64,000 nucleotides of DNA from Ulota crispa (GCA_963920765.1 OY987250.1:13818409-13882408); one strand, 5' to 3'; shown: positions 10,503 through 22,828, counted from the first letter of the stretch. The notes: generated by a model from the sequence alone, not told the origin. Program-made: numbers and translations.

Positions 10503-11192
10503 TTAACCCCTAAATCCCTGAGTATCCCCTCGGGGGACAAATGAGATTGTGGGCAAGTACCTATGACTAAACTACTTTGTGTGATTTTTTGAAATTTTTA
10601 TGGAAGATGGGGAATTTGAAGATCCATGTGCACATTTAGTTTTTTTTTTCATTTTGAAATTTTTTGAAGAAGTAAAAAATGAATTTCTGATTTTTTTTGG
10701 AGATGGGGCAGTTTGGACAGCCCAAAAACTTCTTTAAAATTTACATTTTTTTGAAATAAAAATCTGAAATCCAGTAAATGAAATGAAAGTTATGAGGACT
10801 TTTAGTTAACTGGTAGATATGGCTCCATATCTACCAGTTAACTAAAAGTCCTCATAACTTTCATTTCATTTATTGGAAACTAGTGATTCAAAGCTCCCCA
10901 TGTGTATATAAACTCAAAGAACTAATTTCAGATTTTTATTTCAAAAAAATGTAAATTTTAAAAAAGTTTTTAGGCTGTCCAAACTGCCCCATCTCCAAAA
11001 AAAATCAGAAATTCATTTTTTACTTCTTCAAAAAATTTCAAAATGAAAAAAAAAACTAAATGTGCACATGGATCTTCAAATTCCCCATCTTCTATAAAAA
11101 TTTCAAAAAATCACACAAAGTAGTTTAGTCATAGGTACTTGCCCACAATCTCATTTGTCCCCCGAGGGGACACTCAGGGATTTAGGGGTTAA
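10503..11192. mobile_element. TTAA-flanked foldback element C1 (690 bp near-perfect palindrome)
   Basis: Left end TTAACCCCTAAATCCCTGAG and right end CTCAGGGATTTAGGGGTTAA are perfect inverted repeats. Complementarity continues through the whole element to a 2-base centre at 10823..10824. Only a few mismatches were seen in the arms, apart from about 47 bases missing from the left arm next to GAAATCCAGTAAATG. The right arm is homologous to the right half of family A elements, so C1 looks like an inverted duplication of that half. Transcription from either side would give a long hairpin RNA. Confidence 0.9.
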
Positions 11193-13844
11193 GGTAGTCT
11201 GCTCATATTCCGCTCATGCCCTAAAACCGCTCACCTCCCCAAATGTACTCTACTGGTACATGTCTTATCCATAGCCTTTCAACAATGTACATGGGACAAA
11301 CATTTGAGAAGTAGGTGGTTTAAGAGCACCTATGATCTTTCCACTTCAAAATTTCATAACTAATTCCACAAAGCTTCACAAAATATGAAAACACTTGGGA
11401 TAGATGCCAATTCCTCCTGTCTTTCAAGAAAAATTTACTGAAAATTATTTCAAAAAGTTTCACCTCTCCAAAATTCAGTTTCAGCCCTTAGATGAACGGT
11501 TTACGAGCGCACTACCTTAGCATCATGGAGATTAAAAAAAACCCCATCTGTAAAAGATCTTGTGATCATGTGATCACTATTATCTGTATTAACATGTCAA
11601 TCTTTATTGTACCCAAATTCACTTGTCATTAGCATGAAGTCATAAGGCATTTAGCCAAATCAACCAAAATCATAACTAAATCGTATACCTGTTCTTATTA
11701 AGAGGTCAAGTCCTACTTAATATATAATTTTTTCATTTTACTTCAATCTTTGTTTGATTATGACATGAAAATATCTCTTTATAATACGTGGTATTAGAAC
11801 CATTATATGTGTGTTTAGATATGTCCATGCCATAGTTCTAAGAGTGTAAGAGTGTAGGATTAGATTTATAGTCATGAGAGACCATAAACCAAGTAGCAAA
11901 TCTAACTTGCATGTTTCAGTCAAAAATTGGCAAGTATTTAGAAAATAGAATGTTATCTTGCATTATTTTAGTAGTCTAGATCCCATAGATACGTCATCTA
12001 GTGACTTGTACTTGATAAAAGAATCTTAAAACAGAAAAAAAGAAAAAAATCAAATATTTACTAGCTATTGCAATTCAAAGGTTAATTTATTTATTGAATA
12101 CATTAATGTATTTATCTAGTACACTAATGCCTTATATAAATTTTACATTCAAATTGTTAAATGAAGTTTCAAATCTAGAATATAAAATTTAGACTTCACA
12201 TCTGTTACACAAACTAGGATTAGATGAAACTTTCATAATAAAAAATATACGTGTTTTTTGAATGAAAGTTTTGAGAGATTGATGCGGTTAATAAAATAGT
12301 GAAATCATCTCATACTGAAGTGAATTTGGACATTCTAAAGTTTAGAAAGAGTATTCAATACGCAAAACTTTGGGAGATCTCCGAATGTTTTGCTTATATT
12401 ATATGAAAAATACTAAAGATCTATGCAACTCAATAATGGAAGGTCTTCTAATATTTTGCAAACCAAGTTCAAAATTCATGGGATAATCCAAATTCAGTTA
12501 AATGGGACATAGTTCATTCATTGAAACTAAGGTTGAAAGTTCACAAGCCAATCTAGAAGTGATTCAAAAAATTTGGTAGAAGTTGACTAATGACATTTGA
12601 TAAGATAAAAGTAACATTTGAAAAGTGGAGCCTAGGAATTTGTCATATGAGGATACAATTTTGGAAAACAAACCCATTATTGAGTGTGCAACAAAACCCC
12701 TAACAAATCATGTCATCATAACTCACAATCAAATGAATTGAATGCAAAATGAGTTGGTGAACCCAAGTAGTTAATAGATGATTTCCTTCCATAATTCTAT
12801 TATAAGTCTAAAACAAATAGAAAGTAGATGTAAAACTTTGAGTTGGTGCAAATTTATCCAACACATTTTCCATTCCAAGCTTGAAAGGCTAAGACACAAA
12901 TGCACAAATCTCTAGAAATATAATGAGCAACTATTATCCCAAAACCTAGATATGAATAATTTGAACCTATTGTTAAAGGAATGGTAGAAATATTTGCAAT
13001 TTGTAATAAATGATCATCAAGTAATAAAACCAAAATAATCAACTAGACAAAATTGCCTTGCACTTTGAAAACTTGTAAGTCATTATTATACGCAAATCAA
13101 AGGTATTTTAAGCCAAAAAAAATATTTTTATCAAAAATTTGATTTGGAAACACTTTAAGGTTTTTATTGCAAGTCTTGACATAAAAGGCTTTGAGGAGCC
13201 ATAGATTTTACCTTGGGTACAACCTACATCCAAAATAAAACAACTAGAGCATAGTCACCATTTTTATTGTTATCATTTCTAAAAATTACTTAAACAGAAA
13301 CATGTGGATAAACATGTTATGCTTATTAAAGATCATTATATCAAGCTTTCATGTCCCTTTTTTATAAATGCAGATAAATTTGAATCATAAAGTTAGAAGC
13401 TTATTACCAAGTTAGCTAGTCTTTAACTTGAAATAGACGTTGTAAGATCATTGTGTTCAATTTGATTCAAAAATAAGGTTTGTATATATATACGACTTCA
13501 AAACCAATATACTCACAATGTATCTTGTGTACAAAATAAACACCAATTAACTATTGGTTTTAGCCAATATCCATTAGTATGAATTGTTTATTAAAGCACC
13601 TTATTGAAACATAATAGTGATAGGCCCATTTTGGATGTATTAATATTTAGTCATTACATAATATTGGATAAACAATGCCATTGATTCATTTGCTTGGCAT
13701 TTAAAATTGACAAAGTTTACTGAGGCAAAATAAATGTTTAACAAAAAGAACTCCAATTTTACTTATGCCTAATTGCCTATGATTTCTTGTCATGATGACA
13801 TATTTAACTAATCATGAATTCTATTTATATGACCCCTAGGTAGG
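11193..13844. other. Long AT-rich stretch, nothing identified
   Basis: No convincing ORF, terminal repeat or tandem repeat seen across about 2.6 kb. It may be strongly decayed transposon sequence. Confidence 0.5.
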
Positions 13845-14255
13845 TCTTTGATCATGTTCACCAAAAAACATTGGAAATGAGTTGTTTTGAAAGCAAAGGT
13901 AAAAATAATTGAAAATAAAATCTTGGTGCAATTAACTATAGGATCTATTAGTAGATTACTTTATATTATGATGTAGCAAAAAGATGAAACATATTTGTGA
14001 GACTATGTTTGAAGTGAGATTTTTTTAAGGGCATTCAAATTCCAGGTAGCTCTAATTTGGGGAGGCTTTTGCACTAATAGATTTCACTATTTTGATTGTG
14101 ATTTTTCATGCTGCCTTCTATGATAGAGCTAGTCATATGCTTAAAGAAGCTCATAAGACTTTGAATTGAGGAATACATACTAAAAAGAAAGAATACAAAG
14201 CTAACTTCAAGAAAATTCTCATACAAAGTTATTTTCTTAACAATTTTTAGCTTCC
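13845..14255 (-). repeat. Dispersed repeat, inverted partner of 18505..18950
   Basis: Blocks such as CATGTTCACCAAAAAACA, AATTGAAAATAAAATCTTGGTGCAATT (in part), GGCTTTTGCACTAAT and CTTCAAGAAAATTCTCATAC appear as reverse complements, in reverse order, in 18505..18950. About 400 bases of diverged homology. Nature unknown. Confidence 0.5.
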
Positions 14256-14762
14256 ACATACAGTGATCTCTTCAAAATGTGAACGGTGGAGGAGACAACG
14301 CTATTTTGTGAGCATGAAATGGTGAGCCTATGAGCAGTGAGCCAAGAATTTGTGAGTAGGAATCAATTTTGAGCTCAAAATCAATGGAAAAACTTAAAAA
14401 ACATCAAGTTTTTCAAGAGATGAACACTTATAATTCACAATTACAAGGCCCTATATACAATTTTATAGGTGAAAATTAATATTTTGACAAAAAATCTAAA
14501 CTCATAACTCAAGGCTCATGGATCCCCGCTCATGATTTAGCATTCCCCCAAATTGGCAAATATGAGATTCTCAATGGTGGGGATTTTGCAAATTCACTTG
14601 GATTTGAAATCAAATTGGTTTTAAACATTTGGTTTATAGTTGAGTATTGAATGACCAAATTGGATTATGTGAGTACTTGTTCACCTTTCCAAAATTTAAG
14701 AGAATGTGCTAAAGATTTCATATTGGAGTTATGCCAAATTTCTTAACAAGACACTTAGGGAT
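14256..14762. other. No feature recognised
   Basis: AT-rich intergenic sequence. Confidence 0.4.
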
Positions 14763-15079
14763 TAAGATAGGAACACCCATAAGAGTCAGTGTCTGCATAT
14801 CTGTCACCTCTGAAATCTTGGAAAATCAGTGGAAGTGAATAGATGTAATGACAAGGATGTACAACATGTGAACATGAATTCTTAAAAGTGGTTATGGATG
14901 CAATGGCAATTTGCTCTTTAAAAATTCACAAATTATTCTCACATTATCCAAATAATACATTTAAAAGTGCAAACTCGTTTTTTTTCTGTTCCTAATAGAT
15001 CCTATAATTTATTAAATGTTTATTGATACTCATCATGGTCAAAACCCTTAATTTGAGGCTTATGAATGCTCCTACCTTA
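14763..15079 (-). mobile_element. TA-flanked MITE, AGGTAGGAGCACCC family (~315 bp)
   Basis: Left end AGATAGGAACACCCATAA and right end GCTCCTACCT are inverted repeats with TA on both outer sides. The interior is the reverse complement of the 16157..16485 copy (blocks ATGTACAACATGTGAACATG and AATTCACAAATTATTCTCAC). The TA target site suggests the Tc1/mariner superfamily, but the ends are not a known Stowaway consensus. Confidence 0.75.
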
Positions 15080-15717
15080 AGCGGATTCTTTTATGTTGTG
15101 TAGGCAGACAGGATCAGCAGCAGTGGCAAGCAGTCCTGCGTAATGACGGACAAATCTTAGTGCAACAGCAAAATATGTTCTCTAAGAATAGAAACTATCT
15201 TGCTGATAAGGATTACCGTGTGAGAGGATTCGGCAGGGCAGCATTCTGTCTGTAAATCCACCCTTCGGCTACTTTTCTCATGTGGGCGGGGTCTGAATTA
15301 TGAAAAAACAAACACTTCACCTGCGTTACAAGAGGTTCTGTCCTCATAACATTGGCTTGACTTGCTTTCTGCGTCAGGTAGCTAATATTCAAATCAAACA
15401 TGCTCAGGATGGGTAGCTGCTCCCTTCGATGCAAAGCCCTTGTCCCCTGCGGTCCAGAGACTGCGGAGAAGAAAGTTTAAATGGACTTTGGACACACCGC
15501 CCGGCTATCCGATTGCGGACAATTTCTACGGCGTTGTATCCGAGGCTGCCACTCTAGGCATCTGGCAGCTGCTTTTCTGGTTGCCTGCACATATGCATGC
15601 ATAATATACAATTGCAGCAAGGGTGAGTTGACAGATCCACCAGCAATGGCTTTGGCAAATTAACAACAACAAAAAACAAGGAAGCTAGGGCAGAGCATTA
15701 TTTTTGTATTTTCTTAT
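15080..15717. other. GC-richer island, nothing recognised
   Basis: Less AT-rich than its surroundings and apparently unique. Short ORFs on both strands (15213..15434 minus, 15481..15663 plus) lack recognisable domains. It could be a gene fragment or old regulatory DNA. Confidence 0.35.
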
Positions 15718-16126
15718 GGGAATTGATATGTGCACACCGGGGTTGATATTTGCACACCCCCTGGAGATAAATTGTAGATTTCTACCATCAAAAGTCTGAA
15801 TTTGAGAATTTTGAATTCAGATTTGGATTTAGGGACCATGGTTTACTCTATAACCATTAAAAAAAGTTGTAATTAAATAACACTTAGTGAAAAAGCTTAG
15901 TTAGTGGAAGAAGTGTTACTTTTACTTTTGTTTGTAAAACAAATAAGCTTTTTCATTGGTTATTGTTCAATTGCAAACTTTTTTATGATTTTAGAGTAAA
16001 CCATGGTCTCTAATGCCAAATCTGAATTCAAAATTCTCAAATTCAGATTTTTGATGGTAGAATCTACAATCTACCTCCCAGGGGGGTGTGCAAATATCAA
16101 TCCTTGGTGTGCACATATCAATTCCC
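15718..16126. mobile_element. hAT-like MITE with 8-bp target duplication (409 bp)
   Basis: Ends GGGAATTGATATGTGCAC and GTGCACATATCAATTCCC are perfect inverted repeats. An 8-bp direct repeat TTTCTTAT flanks them (15710..15717 and 16127..16134). Inverted homology continues inward (GATTTCTACCATCAAAA against TTTTTGATGGTAGAATC). A second copy at 24454..24861 has a different 8-bp duplication. 8-bp duplications are characteristic of hAT elements, although these ends are not the usual CAGGG type. Confidence 0.85.
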
Positions 16127-16156
16127 TTTCTTATTTAGGAGGTTTCAATTCAGACC

Positions 16157-16485
16157 TAAGGTAGGAGCACCCATAAACGTCAAAGTAAGGGTTTTGAACA
16201 TGATGACTATTAATAAATAACTAGCATAGTAGCAAATTATAGGATCTTATTTAGCAACAGAAAATAAAAATGAGTTTGCACTTTCAAATATATTATTTGG
16301 ATACTATAAGAATAATTTGTGAATTTTTAAAAAGCAAATTGCCATTGCACCCATAACCACTTTTAAGAATTCATGTTCACATGTTGTACATCCTTGTCAT
16401 TACATCTATTCATCTCCACAGATTTTCCAAAATTTCAAAGGTGACGGTTATGGGGACACTGACGCGTATGGGTGCTCCTACCTTA
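16157..16485 (+). mobile_element. TA-flanked MITE, AGGTAGGAGCACCC family
   Basis: Left end AGGTAGGAGCACCCATA and right end TATGGGTGCTCCTACCT with TA outside both. The interior blocks GTTTTGAACATGATGAC and ACATCCTTGTCATTACATC are shared with copies at 14763..15079, 25205..25523 and 33091..34251. Confidence 0.85.
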
Positions 16486-17015
16486 AACAGACTTCAGAAA
16501 AGAAATCCGAATTTTCTTGTTGCTTTTTTGGACGAGAGGATGGAGTGTTTATCATGCAAATTTCTGTTTTTCTAATGCAAGAATTGGATAGTTATGCGCA
16601 ACCAGGCTATGTGCAAAAAACTACATAGATCACGATATTCGTAAATTTGGGAAAAAGTCGTTTCCAGAAATGATTTTAGGATACTCAATTTTGCATTTGT
16701 GAGAATATTTTAGTCATTTAAAAATGAGGTTTTTGATAATTCCTTCAAGATATCTGATCATCGCAGTACGGTCTTATAGAAATAATTATAAATTTCACTC
16801 TGAATCATCAAAATACTCTTAAAATTGAAAGTTTCAGAAGTCTTGAAAGCGGTTGTTTTTCCCAAATTTTGGAATAGTGCATTATGGCAAATTTCTTAAG
16901 TATATTGCGCCATTTCCATGGGTTTTCTTTCTTGACCACTAAAGGACCAAGCTGCATCTTTTGGCAATAGTGACCATTTTAGGCACACACGCATGTGATA
17001 GGAGCTTTTTATATT
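16486..17015. other. No feature recognised
   Basis: AT-rich intergenic sequence. Confidence 0.45.
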
Positions 17016-17372
17016 TTAACCCTTAAAGGACAGATGGATCACTGTGGCTTGCCTTGTCTGTAGCATTCTACAGTGTTTTGCACATGGGCACCAATAGTAT
17101 TGTTTCAAAAAGTTGGAAAAGTCAACAGTGCATGGTGGCCTCATGAAAATTGCAAGCAGGGCAGCTCAGGAGCTAACACCATGTATCACAATTTGGGTTA
17201 CAAAATAAAATGAATGTATCTCAAAAGGAAAATTTTTGCCTTCCATGATGTACTACGCTTTTATGATCACTTTTGAAAAAAAATCAAACCAAAATCAGTC
17301 TTTTTCTGGAATACAGAGTTTTTTTTTGGAGGCAATGGACGTTTTTTATCCGTGCCGACGTTTAGGGGTTAA
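17016..17372. mobile_element. TTAA-flanked MITE, family E (357 bp)
   Basis: Begins TTAACCCTTAAAGGACAG and ends CCGACGTTTAGGGGTTAA, so it has the common TTAA/CCCT ends of the group, but its interior is not shared with families A to D. Confidence 0.7.
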
Positions 17373-17511
17373 GCTAAAATTTAATAGAAGGTGGGGACAA
17401 GGAATATCTGTCATATGCACTAAATTTCATGACAGTTGGAGTTATGAGTAAAAATTTATGGCCTAAGTTGTTTTTTCTCCAAGAATGGCAGCCTAGGCAC
17501 ATTTATTTATT

Positions 17512-18243
17512 GGGTAGTTGCAAGAATGACCTCTCTGTTTTGTCTCAAACACCCTTAGTATTGGTAGTACTAATAGTACTACCAAGCTTTTGGAATAATT
17601 TTTTAATAAAATAAAATAAAATATGGACAATTTGTAAAGCACTTAAAATAGCATACTTGTGAAAATTCAAACCTAGAATTTTTTTATTCTAAAAATTTTG
17701 CACAAAACAAAATCAACAACAAAAAGCCAATTTCTTTCTTGCTTTCTAGAAAATAGTAAAATAATTCAAAAAAATCAAATAAAAGCTGGCCATTTGAGAA
17801 CCCATTAAACACATTCACATGGTACAATTGCTTTGTTGGGGAATTTCTTTGTATTTTGCCAATGAAGGGAGATAGGATGCCCACTTTGAGACAATGTAGA
17901 TGCCATGGAATTTATGATTTTGCAAAACCCATTTACAAATGCATGTAAGCATGTTCCATAAACAACATTCCTAATTTATAGCCCTAGAAAAGCTTTTTTG
18001 GACCCAAAACAATCCTAAAAACCCCCAACATGGCTAAGGTAGACACCTACTTGGGGGCTGCTTAAAAATAGCAAAGTAATTTTAAAAAACACCAAAAAAA
18101 TATGAAACGTCAATAACTTGCATGTTCACGTTACTCTAAAAGGACAAGTCAATATGACTTCTTTTGCAAAAGTTATAAGCAAAAAACAAGCCGTAGAAGG
18201 TGAGGGGGACATAATGTAGTACAAGTTATTCTTGCAATCACCC
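17512..18243. mobile_element. MITE with GGGTGATTGCAAGAA ends (732 bp)
   Basis: Ends GGGTAGTTGCAAGAATGA and TTATTCTTGCAATCACCC. The interior is homologous to the other two copies, including the CATTTACAAATGCATG block and the stretch that gives a similar ORF in the 2755..3456 copy. No clear target duplication remains. Confidence 0.75.
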
Positions 18244-18504
18244 TACATTGCATTTGAAATTTTAGGATCTTGCCCAAAGATTGAGGAGCAAAGGTATCTC
18301 CTTGTGAGATCTAACCCAACTTCATTCCATGAAGGCAATTGTTTTTGCTCACTACTTTTGACTTCACCTTTGTTGGAAGTGGCCAAATGTTGAATAAGCT
18401 TGTCAAAGCCATATAGTTTTTGCCCAATTTCCTTCTTCTTTTTTCCCTCCTCTTAGGCTAGCTAAAATGTAAACTTGGAGTGTTTACATTTTGAAAGAAA
18501 AATT

Positions 18505-18950
18505 ACAAGTGGAAGCCAAAAATGGTTAAAAACAGCTGTGTATGAAAGTTTTCTTGAAGCTGGTTTCTTATTTTAATTTTTTGGTATTGTGTTCCCCAAT
18601 TCAAATGTTATGAAAACTCTTAGGCATATGACTAGCTCTTTTACACAAGTCAATATGAAACTGCTCAAGCAAAACAGTGAAAATAATTGGTGCAAAAGCC
18701 ACCCAAAATTAAAACCGCCCAAAATTTGAATGCCTCAAAATAAACCATTTCTTGCTTCAAAGCTTATAATCTCACAATCTATGCAATAAAAACCTTTCAT
18801 CTTTTTCCTAAAGCATAATGAAGTAGTCTACTACTAAATCTTACATTGAATTGCACCAAGAGTTCATTTTCAGTTTTTTTTTCTCTTAGCTATAAAACAA
18901 CCTGGTCTAAGTGTTTTTTGGTGAAACATAGTCAAAAACCTTTAGGGGTT
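18505..18950 (+). repeat. Dispersed repeat with a TTAA-type right end
   Basis: Inverted homologue of 13845..14255. The sequence ends CCTTTAGGGGTTAA (TTAA at 18949..18952), the right end of the TTAA group, but no left end was found. It may be a truncated or decayed element, or an insertion remnant. Confidence 0.45.
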
Positions 18951-18952
18951 AA

Positions 18953-19255
18953 GCACGATTTGTTGTGACACATTATACTTCTTGTCTTTTAGCTTGCTTT
19001 GAGTGAACTTCATTATGATTGTGTAATTTCCTATTCCAATTTTATCAAATCTATTTTGATAACTAATAAATGCATATTTACAGATAATAATAACATACTC
19101 TAATTTTACACCAAGCCAAAACTTGTAATCTTTTTAGTGAGTTATTTTTTTAGTGCTCCACTGATGATGCTCTAATAGTCTAATCCCTCACTACCAAAAG
19201 GGACAAAATATTTCTCCTTTTTATTGTAATCTAAAATAAATGGAGTAGCAAGGAA
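18953..19255. other. No feature recognised
   Basis: AT-rich. ACTGATGATGCTCTAATAG near 19161 resembles a GAGCATC-type MITE end. Confidence 0.3.
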
Positions 19256-20165
19256 TTAACCCCTAAATGACCAAACCTTTTTTCTACAAAAGTCATTGAA
19301 AATTGCCACTTTTTGGGGAATAAGTAGAAAAGTAGGAAAAAAGTTTTTTTCAAAAATCTAACCATACAATCTTGTCCTAGACTATGGAAGGTGCTTGTGG
19401 GGAAAAATATCAACTCATTCTAAATCTAGTGGAGAAAGATATTGACATTTGAAGTGACTAAAAAAAGTGTTTTCCTGTGCTGCCTAAAACTTTCAAAAGC
19501 CTTTGACCACACTTATAGCAAAATAATTGCTCTACACAAAGTTGAAGTTTAATTGCTCCATGTAGAAAACCAAGTGAGGTGTATTTTGGTAATTTTCCAT
19601 ATTAAACAAAGGTGTACTTCAAAAAATCTTTGAATGCCTCAAAGTCATTAAATTTGCAAATATACTAAGCAAAATTGGAGGTTTATGCACAATTCAAAAA
19701 TTCAAATCACATTGATCAAAATAGTGAAAACCAAGGGTTTTTAGAGTATTAAAATTTGGGAAAAATATAACAATAAGCAAATACTCAAACCGCTCAAAAA
19801 ATGAAAGTACCAAAATTGACAAGAGGCACAAGGAATGGAGGGTTGGGAGTCCCCCAAGATGGGCACCTTCTACTCCACTCTCCTTTTCCCAAGTGTCCAC
19901 ACCTTGTGCCCACAAGGGTTAACCCTCTTTGGAGTCAACATCCACTTACAAAGAAGAGACCATGCCCAAACTATCTCTTCTTACCTAGTTTCAGATAATT
20001 CTTGATAAATTCTTCATCAAATGTTGGAATGAAGAAAAAACTAGATGCATGCATAGGTCTTGAAATTCCCAATCTTCAATAAAAATTTGAAAAAACCACA
20101 CAAACTTGTTTAGGTACAAGTACATGCCCAAAATCCATTTGTCCCTTTGGGCCTTTAGGGGTTAA
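19256..20165 (+). mobile_element. TTAA-flanked MITE, family A (910 bp)
   Basis: Left end TTAACCCCTAAATGACCAAA and right end GGGCCTTTAGGGGTTAA, with TTAA at both edges. Full-length relative to other A copies, in the same orientation as 1..788, 29832..30773 and 38046..38977. Non-coding. Confidence 0.85.
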
Positions 20166-20244
20166 AGGCATTGCTAGTGGTACAAAAATGCATTTTTGGC
20201 AACTGCGAGAGACACCAAAAGGTTTGGATGTACGGGGGCTGAGC

Positions 20245-20545
20245 TTAGAGCATCCGCATTGTAACACTCTCATGGTTTGACACATGTAATACTTGGATGA
20301 AATGCTCAAGGCCCCTCAAAATGTTCTCTTGACACTCAACATGAGCGTTTGTTTCAAACAATGACCCTTGAAATCACAAGTCATCTTAAGTTTAATACGC
20401 TTTATCCTATGCTCTACTTGATGATATTTCAATTTATTATGTGTAGAGCACATTGAAGAGCAAGGGTGGGGAACAAAAAATTTGCAAGCTCTCAAAAGTA
20501 AACAAACACTTTGGCAGTTCAGTGATTGCGTGTAAGGGTGCAAAT
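20245..20545. mobile_element. GAGCATC-type MITE (~300 bp)
   Basis: Starts TTAGAGCATCCGCATTG and ends GCAAATGCTCTTAGG, with interior blocks (AAGTTTAATACGCTTTATCCT) shared with 27830..28145 and the outer element at 29603..30846. GAGCATCTCC ends are common in plant MITEs. Confidence 0.6.
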
Positions 20546-20724
20546 GCTCTTAGGATATCCGCCTAAATGATGCAGAAGGTGCCCAACAACAACTCTATCA
20601 TAGGGACGGGTGGAGAGACGCCTTATGCCTTCCCTGGGAGGAAGGTGGTGACTTGCAATTGTTCCGTTGCAATCCAAGCTCTCTTCCAACATCAACACAA
20701 ATCAAGATCTGGCAAACAAGCAAA

Positions 20725-21060
20725 ATTTGGAGGTTCATGCTGGTGCCACACAAGCCAAAGCAATTAATTTGAAACAAACGAAGAAGTAAAAATGTACCGG
20801 TACTTTCAGATAATGGAAGAACAACAACTTCGCTCAAGGCTTCATGCACTATTTTACTAAAACCCAATTCTTCATCATTCAAGGGCAAGAAGTTGAAGAC
20901 AACAGTTTCTAGCGACTCAAAATAGCCAATTCAATTGAAACGTAAATATGAATGTAAAAATTCAAAGGTTACTTTCACACAAAAAGTAAAGAAGTGAATG
21001 CCGCCACTAGTCTTCTACAGAACTCCATTTTGAAACGGTTTTTTATTTTGGTGTGGATCG
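20725..21060. mobile_element. GGCCACACAGGC-family repeat
   Basis: Left end TGCCACACAAGCC, right end TTTTATTTTGGTGTGG, with the family's interior order (CTCAAGGCTTCATGC, TTTTACTAAA, ACTTTCACACAAA). Ends are diverged. Confidence 0.6.
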
Positions 21061-21332
21061 GCCTTCAAATCCCCCCTCTGAGGACAATAGCGTCCAAAAT
21101 GATAGATGTTTGCCAGAGTCGAGACTCCGGCTAAGAGCATCGCCAATGCAAATGAAAAAGCACACTTCACCTGTACCTTTGCGGGAGGACATGGAGTTTG
21201 GGCCTCTATCGCAAAGCCGCTACGGATTAAAGAACATGGAGAGCTGGTACCCCAGCTGGTACAAGTTTCTGTTCACGCCATTGTGGAGGATTTTTCTGTT
21301 CACGCTAGAGCTCATAGAAGGACTATAATAGC

Positions 21333-21566
21333 TTAACCCTCAAATGACCATAGGGAATAGTATATATGTTGACATATAATTGTCATTTGCTACCAATAAG
21401 AAATTTTAATTTGGGATCTCAAGTAGCTCACTAGAACCATGTTGATCTATTCTCCAACTTTTTTGTTGATCTCAAATGTAGTAGAGGTGTGGATCCATTC
21501 CAAATACTAGAAAAATACCCTATATTGTACTGGTCACAAAGGGCCTTTTGGTTGTTTAAGGGTTAA
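21333..21566. mobile_element. TTAA-flanked MITE, family D (234 bp)
   Basis: Begins TTAACCCTCAAATGACC and ends GGTTGTTTAAGGGTTAA. The interior is closely shared with 42372..42604, including TTTAATTTGGGATCTCAAG and CTCAAATGTAGTA. Non-coding. Confidence 0.85.
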
Positions 21567-22288
21567 TTACAGTTGAAGGGAATTGGAGAAAAGAAGTAGA
21601 AATGGTGTTGGTCATAGCAAGAGTCAGGAAGTTAGCTTGAGTGCGATGGGAGTGTTTTAGAAATGATGAAACCGCTACTCCAATTGACCCGCTTTGTGGC
21701 TCTCCAAAGCACTTGTTGCATTCTCTTTGTAGTAAAAGGGGTGGAGCTCCTCTGCAAATTCCTTGCAATAAGGTAGGAGCACCCAATTGCAACACCAACC
21801 ATTCTCCGGAATCTAAAATTAAACCTAAAGTAAACCCGATTTGCACCCAAACAAGACACAAATGCACCCAAATCAGACATGCAAGTTGACATAAGGGGAT
21901 AGAAATTGTGTAGGTGGCAATTTTTGATTGGGTGTGACATGCTCTTTTTGTTGTCATGACATGGTCTTGTTGTTATTGCTTTTTTAGGACTCTACTGTCC
22001 ACAATGGATGAATCTAGGGAGTTACTTTCAATAATTCATAATTTATTCATACAATCTCAAAAAATTCCAAAAACAATTTTGCTTGAATTTGTACCCATTT
22101 CCTAACAAGCACAAGTCATTACATTCTCAAAAGACCCTCCAATTTATCACATCTGAGGTAAGTGTCACATTTGGGTGCTTCTATCCTAGCAGCCCTGTAA
22201 CTCTTCCGGCCTTTTCCTTTGCCGCTGGCAGGCAAAATGGCCCCGAACTACACGGACCCGGTAAATTTTTGTTAATGGGCCCATATTA
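21567..22288. other. Unassigned, with a partial AGGTAGGAGCACCC end
   Basis: TAAGGTAGGAGCACCCAA at about 21769 matches one end of the TA-flanked family, and GGGTGCTTCTATCCTA near 22175 could be its partner, but the interior does not match. ORFs at 21556..21957 (minus) show no domain. Confidence 0.3.
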
Positions 22289-22828
22289 GTGGGTGTCAAA
22301 CCTGGCATTTTCAAGGTTTTTGGATAACTTTATCCCAATTTTTTAATAAAGTTAAGGGGTGATAGCTGAACTAAATTTTCCAAAGTTATGACCCTCGCAA
22401 AGCTTCACAAACTACTTGATAAAAATTTGAGTAAGTCTTCATAACTTATGTATGGGATAATGTCACAAAGATTGATGTGTGATACTAAAGAGGGAGGGTG
22501 TGATATCAAAAGAGAGGGTGTGATATTAAAGAGGTTAGGGTGTGATATTACAGAGGTAATTTAGATTTTAGTAGTATGATTAGTAATAACACTAACATCT
22601 TTAATGTCACACCCTCCCTCTTTAGTATCACAGTCTCCCTCTAAAAGAGAGCTACAAGACCACTTGATAACTTTTGTAAAGAGAAGCCATAAAACTAGTT
22701 TAAGTTTTCAACCACCTCTAGAGGTGGATGATGAAATTATCATACCTTATAACTTCAAAAAGTGATTGAGTTGTGGGGTGGACCCACCCAAACTTGTCAG
22801 GTGGGAAATAGCCAGGTTTGACACCCAC
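22289..22828. mobile_element. TA-flanked MITE with GTGGGTGTCAAACCTGGC ends (540 bp)
   Basis: Left end GTGGGTGTCAAACCTGGC and right end GCCAGGTTTGACACCCAC are perfect inverted repeats with TA outside both (22287..22288 and 22829..22830). The middle contains a second, nested foldback (22477..22632). Only one copy is seen in this window. Confidence 0.8.
22477..22632. mobile_element. Nested foldback repeat
   Basis: TGTGATACTAAAGAGGGAGG on the left pairs with CCTCCCTCTTTAGTATCACA on the right. Between them, a GAGGGTGTGATATNAAAGAG motif is tandemly repeated two to three times. It lies inside the larger TA-flanked element. Confidence 0.65.

Noticed and set aside
11193..13844. Possible decayed LTR retrotransposon
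   Set aside because: No long terminal repeats, primer-binding site or reverse transcriptase motif could be seen.
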